The translations under genes and the position numbers were made by a program. Below, in pieces: positions 14,297 through 18,076 of a DNA stretch of 18,076 nucleotides. Each line of letters opens with the position of its first letter. Position 1 is the first letter of the stretch. A model generated the notes under the pieces. The model was not told the DNA's origin, did no database searches, and saw nothing but the letters and a program-made list of their open reading frames with translations. Origin of the DNA: Solirubrobacter sp044865965 (GTDB lineage Bacteria > Actinomycetota > Thermoleophilia > Solirubrobacterales > Solirubrobacteraceae); contig JBIOTP010000319.1 of NCBI GenBank assembly GCA_044865965.1, forward strand, positions 1-18,076, read 5' to 3'.

Positions 14297-15603
14297 GCGC
14301 GGTCCCCGCCATCTCCGGGTCCGGGCGGCTGCGCGCCGTCCGGCCGCGGCTGGAGGAGGTCGACAAGCGCGACGCGGCGCTGATGTCGATCGGCACTCTC
14401 GCCTCCGGCGTGCTCGCGTACGTCTTCAACGTCGTCGCGGCGCGCTCGCTCGGCCCCGAGGTCTACGGCGGCGTGGGCGCGCTGTGGGCGGGGATGTTCC
14501 TGCTCGCGGTGCTGCTCTTCCGCCCCGTCGAGCAGACGGTGTCGCGGGCCGTGTCCGACCAGATCGCGCGCGGCGCCGACGCGCGGCCCGCGGTGCGCAG
14601 CGCGGCCCGGCTGGCCGCGGGGATCGCCGCCGTGTCCGTGCTCGCGTGCATCGTCGCCTGGCGCCCGCTGACCGACGGGCTGTTCGACGGCCGCGGTGTG
14701 CTGACCGCCGCGCTGGCGGCCGGCCTCGCCGGCTACGCGGCCTCGTACTTCGCCCGCGGCATCGTCGGCGGCGTGCGCTGGTTCGGCGGCTACGGCCTCG
14801 TGCTGCTGGCCGACGGCGCGATCCGCCTGGCGCTGGCGCTTCCGCTGCTGTTCATCGCCTCGCCGACCGTTGCGGCGATCGCGATCGCGGCGGCCGCCGG
14901 CGGCGGCGCCGTGGCGCCGCTGCTCTCCAAGCGCCGCCACCGTGTCCAGCGCCTCGCCGAGGGTGACGAGCCGGCCCCGTTCGCGGTCGGCGCCGCCGCC
15001 CGCTTCGCGCTGCCGGCCGCCGTGATCGGCGGCTGCGAGCAGATCCTCGTGAGCGGCGGCCCGCTGCTGGTGCTGATCGCCGGCGGTCCCGACGCGCCGG
15101 CCGCCGCCGGCGTGCTGTTCGCCGCCACGCTGCTGATGCGCGCGCCCGTGTTCGTCTTCCAGGGCATCGCGGCGTCGCTGCTGCCCAACCTCACCACCTT
15201 CCAGGCCCGCGGCGACCACGCCCGCCTGCACCGCGCCACCGCGTTGGTGGCGCTCGCGCTGGCGTCGTTCGCCGGGCTGCTGGCGATCGGCGCGCTGGGC
15301 ATCGGCCCGTGGGCGATGGGCTTCCTGTACGGCGACGGCTTCGCCGCCACGCGCGTCGACCTGGCGCTGCTCGCGCTGGGGATCGGCGGCTTCCTGGCCG
15401 CAGGGACGTTCTGCCAGGCGCTGCTCGCGCGCGGCCAGGGCGGCCGTGCCGCGGGATTCTGGAGCCTGGCGGCGGCGACGTTCGTCGCACTCGAGCTCGC
15501 GCTCGGGGGGTCGGAGTTCCATCGGGTGAGCGTCGCGTTCGCAGCCGCCAGCACGCTCATCGCGGTCCTCCTCATGGCGGCGGTCTGGAGGCAGCGCGGA
15601 TGA
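14293..15603 (+). CDS. Wzx-type lipid-linked oligosaccharide flippase (MOP superfamily)
   Basis: A 436-residue polytopic membrane protein with roughly a dozen hydrophobic segments spread from about residue 30 to the C-terminus, a basic N-terminus, and basic loops (LLSKRRHRVQR near 213-223). The N-terminal stretch (TLASGVLAYVFNVVAARSLG, then EVYG) has the typical polysaccharide-transporter/MATE-like opening, in which a small-residue helix is followed by an ARxLGPExYG motif. Members move undecaprenyl-diphosphate-linked oligosaccharides across the cytoplasmic membrane. The GTG at 14293 overlaps the SDR stop as GTGA. It overlaps the epimerase gene as ATGA. The length is near the usual 400-500 residues. 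MurJ-like lipid II flippases are the alternative, but the glycan context favours Wzx. Confidence 0.88.
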   Translation: MSAVPAISGSGRLRAVRPRLEEVDKRDAALMSIGTLASGVLAYVFNVVAARSLGPEVYGGVGALWAGMFLLAVLLFRPVEQTVSRAVSDQIARGADARPAVRSAARLAAGIAAVSVLACIVAWRPLTDGLFDGRGVLTAALAAGLAGYAASYFARGIVGGVRWFGGYGLVLLADGAIRLALALPLLFIASPTVAAIAIAAAAGGGAVAPLLSKRRHRVQRLAEGDEPAPFAVGAAARFALPAAVIGGCEQILVSGGPLLVLIAGGPDAPAAAGVLFAATLLMRAPVFVFQGIAASLLPNLTTFQARGDHARLHRATALVALALASFAGLLAIGALGIGPWAMGFLYGDGFAATRVDLALLALGIGGFLAAGTFCQALLARGQGGRAAGFWSLAAATFVALELALGGSEFHRVSVAFAAASTLIAVLLMAAVWRQRG

Positions 15604-16712
15604 GGATCGTCCATGTGGTGGGGGCACGCCCCAACTTCGTGAAGATGGCGCCGGTCATCTCCGCGCTCGAACGCCGCAACGCGTTCGAGCAGGTCATCGT
15701 GCACACGGGCCAGCACTACGACGCGCGGATGTCCGACGAGATCCTGGCCGACCTCGACTTCCCCGAGCCCGACCACTTCATGGGCGTCGGCTCCGGCCCG
15801 CACGGCGAGCAGACCGCGAAGGTCCTGGCGGCGTGCGAGCGCATCCTGCTCGAGGTCGAGCCCGAGGCGATCGTGGTTGCCGGCGACGTCAACTCCACGC
15901 TGGCCTGCGCGCTCGCGGCGTCCAAGCTCGCGATCCCGGTCGCGCACCTCGAGGCGGGCCTGCGCTCGGGCGACTGGAGCATGCCGGAGGAGATCAACCG
16001 CGTGCTCACCGACCGGCTCTCGGACATCCTGCTGATCCACAGCCCGGAGGCCCTCGACAACCTCGTGAGCGAGGGGCTCGACTCCGCCCGCGTCCACTAC
16101 GTCGGCAACACGATGATCGACTCGCTGCGGCGGTCCGAGAAGCGCGCCGTGGCGCGCGCCGTGTGGCGCGACTACGGCCTGCGGGCGCACGAGTACGTGC
16201 TGGCCACGTTCCACCGCCCCGGCAACGTGGACGACCCCTACCGGCTCGCCCGCATCGCCGGCGCGCTCGCCGACCTCGCCGCGCACGCCCCGGTCGTCTT
16301 CCCGGTGCATCCCCGGACGCGCGCGCGGCTGGAGTCCGGCCCGCAGATGGCACGCCTCACGGCCGCCGGCGTGCGCTGCATCGAGCCGCTCGGCTACCTC
16401 GAGTTCCTGTCGCTCCAGGCCGGCGCCGGCGCGATCCTGACCGACTCCGGGGGCATCCAGGAGGAGGCGTCCGCGCTGGGCGTCGCGTGCTACACGTTCC
16501 GCCCGACCACCGAGCGCCCGATCACGCTCACGCACGGGACCAACACGCTGCTCGGCGAGGACCCGGCGGAGATCGCGGCCGTCAGACCGGCCGGCCGGCC
16601 GCCGACGCCGTGCGCGGTGCCGCTGTGGGACGGCCATGCCGCCGAGCGGGTCGCCGACGTGCTGGTCGCCAACTACGCGATCGGGCGCATCGGCGTGGCG
16701 GTGGCGTCATGA
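15600..16712 (+). CDS. wecB: UDP-N-acetylglucosamine 2-epimerase, non-hydrolysing
   Basis: The enzyme interconverts UDP-GlcNAc and UDP-ManNAc (or the C2 epimers of related uronates) in the cytoplasm. The 370-residue length is typical. Landmarks are GARPNFVKMAP (8-18), HTGQHYD (35-41), Asp96 in AGDVNST, Glu118 in HLEAGLRS, Glu131 in EEINR, His205 in TFHRPGNVD, HPRT (237-240) and LTDSGGIQEEA (280-290). The HRPxNVD and TTERPITLTHGTN forms differ from the HRxEN form of E. coli WecB, so it belongs to a divergent but widespread subclade. With the upstream dehydrogenase it could make UDP-ManNAc uronic acid. ATG 15600 overlaps the flippase stop, with GGAGG about 8 nt before. Overlaps pssD as ATGA. 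Confidence 0.93.
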   Translation: MRIVHVVGARPNFVKMAPVISALERRNAFEQVIVHTGQHYDARMSDEILADLDFPEPDHFMGVGSGPHGEQTAKVLAACERILLEVEPEAIVVAGDVNSTLACALAASKLAIPVAHLEAGLRSGDWSMPEEINRVLTDRLSDILLIHSPEALDNLVSEGLDSARVHYVGNTMIDSLRRSEKRAVARAVWRDYGLRAHEYVLATFHRPGNVDDPYRLARIAGALADLAAHAPVVFPVHPRTRARLESGPQMARLTAAGVRCIEPLGYLEFLSLQAGAGAILTDSGGIQEEASALGVACYTFRPTTERPITLTHGTNTLLGEDPAEIAAVRPAGRPPTPCAVPLWDGHAAERVADVLVANYAIGRIGVAVAS

Positions 16713-17179
16713 GCGCCCGTCCGCTGCTGATCGTCTGCTCGACCGGCGGCCACCTGCTGCAGATGCAGGAGCTGCGCGAGGCCTGGTCCGGCTTCGAGCG
16801 GACCTGGGTGACGTTCGACAAGTCCGACTCGCGGTCGCTGCTGCGCGGCGAGCGTGTCGTGCACGCCTTCTCGCCGACGAACCGCAACATCCCGAACCTG
16901 CTGCGCAACCTGCGGCTCGCGCTGCGCGTGCTGCGCGCCGAGCGCCCGGCGGCGATCCTCACCACCGGCGCCGGCGTCGCCGTCCCGTTCGCGTGGATCG
17001 GCAAGCTGCTGGGCGTGCCGACGATCTACGTCGAGAGCGTGACGCGGATCGAGGGGCTGTCGCTGAGCGCGCGGCTGATCGCCCCGGTGGCGGCGCGGAT
17101 GTACGCGCAGTGGCCGGAGCTCGCGGAGCCGTCGCGCGGCCGCATCCGGTTCGAGGGCAACCTGTTCGCGGGCCGATGA
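16709..17179 (+). CDS. pssD: PssD/Alg14-like membrane-anchoring subunit of a split glycosyltransferase
   Basis: The 156-residue protein is the N-terminal half of a GT-B glycosyltransferase supplied as a separate chain, as in Alg14 and the pneumococcal Cps14F-type proteins. It shows CSTGGHLLQM (10-19), the LTTGAGVAVPFAW segment (84-96), YVESVTRIEGLSLSARL (107-123) and MYAQWPEL (131-138). In the family this subunit binds the membrane acceptor lipid and recruits the catalytic partner. I see no clear N-terminal membrane helix, so attachment may be through the amphipathic segment around 88-103. ATG 16709 overlaps the wecB stop, and its own stop overlaps the catalytic subunit start as ATGA, matching the need for equal amounts of both chains. 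Confidence 0.9.
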   Translation: MSARPLLIVCSTGGHLLQMQELREAWSGFERTWVTFDKSDSRSLLRGERVVHAFSPTNRNIPNLLRNLRLALRVLRAERPAAILTTGAGVAVPFAWIGKLLGVPTIYVESVTRIEGLSLSARLIAPVAARMYAQWPELAEPSRGRIRFEGNLFAGR

Positions 17180-17682
17180 TCGTCGTCACCGTCGGCACCC
17201 ACGAGCAGCCGTTCGACCGCCTCGTCAGCGCGGCGGCCGCGCTCGGCGGCAACGAGCCGCTGCTCGTCCAGTACGGCACCTCCAAGGTGCCCCACGGCCG
17301 CGGCGAGTGGGTCGACTTCCTCTCCTTCGACGAGCTCGCCGAGCGCGCCGCGCAGGCCCGCGTGTTCGTCTGCCACGCCGGCGTCGGCTCGATCGTGCTC
17401 GCCCGCCGCTACGGGCTGCGCCCGATCGTCGTGCCCCGCCGCCCCGAGCTCTCCGAGCATGTCGACGGCCACCAGCTCGAGCTCTCCCGCCGCCTGGCGC
17501 AGTCAGGGATCGTGACGCCGGTCGAGGACGAGCGCGACCTCGCGGCCGCCGTCTGGGCGCCCGCGGACGCCCCCGCCGTCGCCCCGGGCAGCGCGCTGCG
17601 CGGCCCCGACGCGCTCGGCGCCCACGTCCGGGCCGCGCTCGAGGCCTACGGCACGGCGCCGCTCGGCGAGCGCGCGGCTTAG
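17176..17682 (+). CDS. pssE: PssE/Alg13-like catalytic subunit of a split glycosyltransferase
   Basis: The 168-residue protein is the C-terminal, nucleotide-sugar-binding half of a GT28-like GT-B enzyme. VGTHEQPFDRLV (6-17) is the family start, CHAGVGSIVLARRYG (66-80) is the glycine-rich donor-binding loop, and PIVVPRRPELSEHVDGHQLEL (split: PIVVPRRPEL 83-92, SEHVDGHQLEL 93-103) is the usual diphosphate/ribose-binding block. With PssD it would transfer one sugar from a UDP-sugar to the lipid-linked glycan at the cytoplasmic face. Known pairs use UDP-GlcNAc, UDP-Gal or UDP-GlcA; the donor here is unknown. The C-terminal 40 residues are Ala/Pro-rich. It is the last gene of the cluster and is followed by the hairpin and repeats. 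The start is fixed by the ATGA overlap. Confidence 0.9.
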   Translation: MIVVTVGTHEQPFDRLVSAAAALGGNEPLLVQYGTSKVPHGRGEWVDFLSFDELAERAAQARVFVCHAGVGSIVLARRYGLRPIVVPRRPELSEHVDGHQLELSRRLAQSGIVTPVEDERDLAAAVWAPADAPAVAPGSALRGPDALGAHVRAALEAYGTAPLGERAA

Positions 17683-17688
17683 CGTCGC

Positions 17689-17712
17689 GCCGCCGGCCGG
17701 CCGCGCGGCGGC
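17689..17712 (+). terminator. GC-rich hairpin after the last glycan gene
   Basis: GCCGCCG (17689-17695) pairs with CGGCGGC (17706-17712) around a 10-nt loop, starting 6 nt after the pssE stop. There is no T-tract, so it would be a non-classical terminator at best. The position fits the end of the operon. Confidence 0.35.
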
Positions 17713-17716
17713 CCCA

Positions 17717-17990
17717 GCGAACTGCTTGCAGGTGAGGAGGGAGCCCGGTCGGATCCGCGGGACCGGCGAACTGCGGCAGGTGAGGGGGAGCCCGGTCGGA
17801 TCCGCGGGACCGGCGAACTGCTTGCAGGTGAGGAGGGAGCCCGGTCGGATCCGCGGGCCGGCGAACTGCGGGACAGGTGAGGAGGAGCCCGGGTCGGATC
17901 CGCGGGACCGGCGAACTGCGGGCAGGTGAGGAGGAGTCCGGGTCGGATCCGCGAAGCCGGCGAACTGCTTGCAGGTGACGGGAGCCCCGA
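17717..17990 (+). repeat. Tandem array of 47-50-bp hairpin-forming repeats
   Basis: Five full units start with GCGAACTGC at 17717, 17766, 17813, 17861 and 17911, and a sixth, partial one starts at 17960. Unit lengths are 49, 47, 48, 50 and 49. Each has GCGAACTGC, a short GCAG-complement (CTGC-nn-GCAG), GGTGAGGAGG, then CCGGTC, a 10-nt loop containing CGGATCCG overlap, and GACCGG. The 6-bp stem is perfect in units 1 and 2 and decays in 3 to 5. The changing unit length shifts the reading frame, so it is not a coding repeat. There are no unique spacers, so it is not CRISPR. Confidence 0.9.
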
Positions 17991-18024
17991 GCGGCGAGGC
18001 GCCAAAACGATCACCACCCGCGAG
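17991..18024. other. Short non-coding stretch between the repeats and the palindrome
   Basis: I see no gene or structure here. It contains an A-run (CCAAAACGATC) that is unusual for this GC content. No ribosome-binding site with a supported frame is present. Confidence 0.4.
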
Positions 18025-18073
18025 GGCGTGCGTCAATCTTGTTCGACCAGGTCGAAGTCAATTGACACACACC
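18025..18073. promoter_or_regulatory. 49-bp imperfect palindrome at the window edge
   Basis: It is centred on A18049. TTCGACC (18042-18048) and GGTCGAA (18050-18056) are a perfect 7-bp pair. After a 4-nt mismatch on each side, GTCAAT (18032-18037) pairs with ATTGAC (18061-18066). After one mismatch, GTG pairs with CAC, and after another GG pairs with CC. In total 18 of 24 positions pair. It could be an operator, a transcribed hairpin or a mobile-element end. The gene it serves would lie outside the window. Confidence 0.75.
18062..18067 (+). promoter_or_regulatory. Candidate -35 box TTGACA
   Basis: A perfect TTGACA hexamer lies inside the right arm of the palindrome. The matching -10 would fall beyond the window end, so the promoter cannot be confirmed. 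If real, the palindrome would overlap the promoter of a downstream plus-strand gene. Confidence 0.35.
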
Positions 18074-18076
18074 AGC

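Noticed and set aside
14790..16637. A 615-codon minus-strand open frame opposite the flippase and wecB
   Set aside because: Low-complexity composition and no motifs, against clear membrane helices and epimerase motifs on the plus strand.
17717..17990. Possible CRISPR array
   Set aside because: The units are contiguous copies with no unique spacers between them, and no cas gene is near.
17503..18036. Minus-strand open frame through the repeats and the pssE tail
   Set aside because: Repeat units of 47-50 bp change frame, the open frame runs antisense to pssE, and there is no supporting ribosome-binding site. The apparent repeated peptide is a by-product of GC-rich tandem DNA.

Overview
The window is very GC-rich (visibly around 70% or more), uses GTG starts freely, and packs its genes head-to-tail with 4-nt start/stop overlaps. 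This, and the protein styles (class II CCA enzyme with HD domain, fused NAD(P)HX epimerase/dehydratase, menaquinone rather than ubiquinone biosynthesis), suggest a high-GC actinobacterium. My best guess is the Solirubrobacterales/Thermoleophilia, but that is an inference; no rRNA gene is present to test it. I see no tRNA or rRNA gene, insertion sequence, phage gene or CRISPR array.

Layout. (1) 3-782, plus strand: the 3' part of a gene for a secreted protein with a proline-rich linker and a four-cysteine C-terminal domain. (2) 7320 down to 798, minus strand: a housekeeping run in the order NarL-type response regulator, acpS, nnr (NAD(P)HX repair), a stand-alone CBS-pair protein, alr, cca, and, after an 80-nt gap, menB. 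Several junctions are GTGA or ATGA overlaps. (3) 7321-7546: a divergent intergenic region, the only long non-coding stretch inside the coding part. (4) 7547-17682, plus strand: an eleven-gene cell-surface glycan cluster. It starts with a small helical protein, then a UDP-sugar (probably UDP-GlcNAc) 6-dehydrogenase, a second NarL-type regulator, a polyprenyl-phosphate sugar-1-phosphate transferase, a family 2 glycosyltransferase, an FAD-dependent oxidoreductase, an SDR epimerase/dehydratase, a Wzx-type flippase, a UDP-GlcNAc 2-epimerase, and a split Alg14/Alg13-like (PssD/PssE) glycosyltransferase. (5) 17683-18076: a non-coding tail with a GC hairpin, five and a half tandem 47-50-bp repeats, and a 49-bp imperfect palindrome that ends next to a perfect TTGACA hexamer at the window edge.

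How the glycan genes fit together (inference from families). The dehydrogenase and 2-epimerase would supply uronic-acid and ManNAc-type nucleotide sugars. The sugar transferase would load the first sugar on undecaprenyl phosphate. GT2 and PssD/PssE would add further sugars, the FAD enzyme and SDR would modify a sugar or precursor, and the flippase would export the lipid-linked unit. No Wzy polymerase, Wzz or ligase is visible, so the cluster may make a short lipid-linked oligosaccharide or may be completed elsewhere. The regulator sits inside the cluster, overlapping the dehydrogenase gene by 4 nt.

The most striking observations are: alr carries Thr where the PLP-binding lysine should be while the other catalytic positions I could check are intact; the tandem hairpin repeat array and the large palindrome after the glycan operon; a response regulator translationally coupled into the glycan operon; and an imperfect tandem duplication of the cca 3' end including its stop codon.
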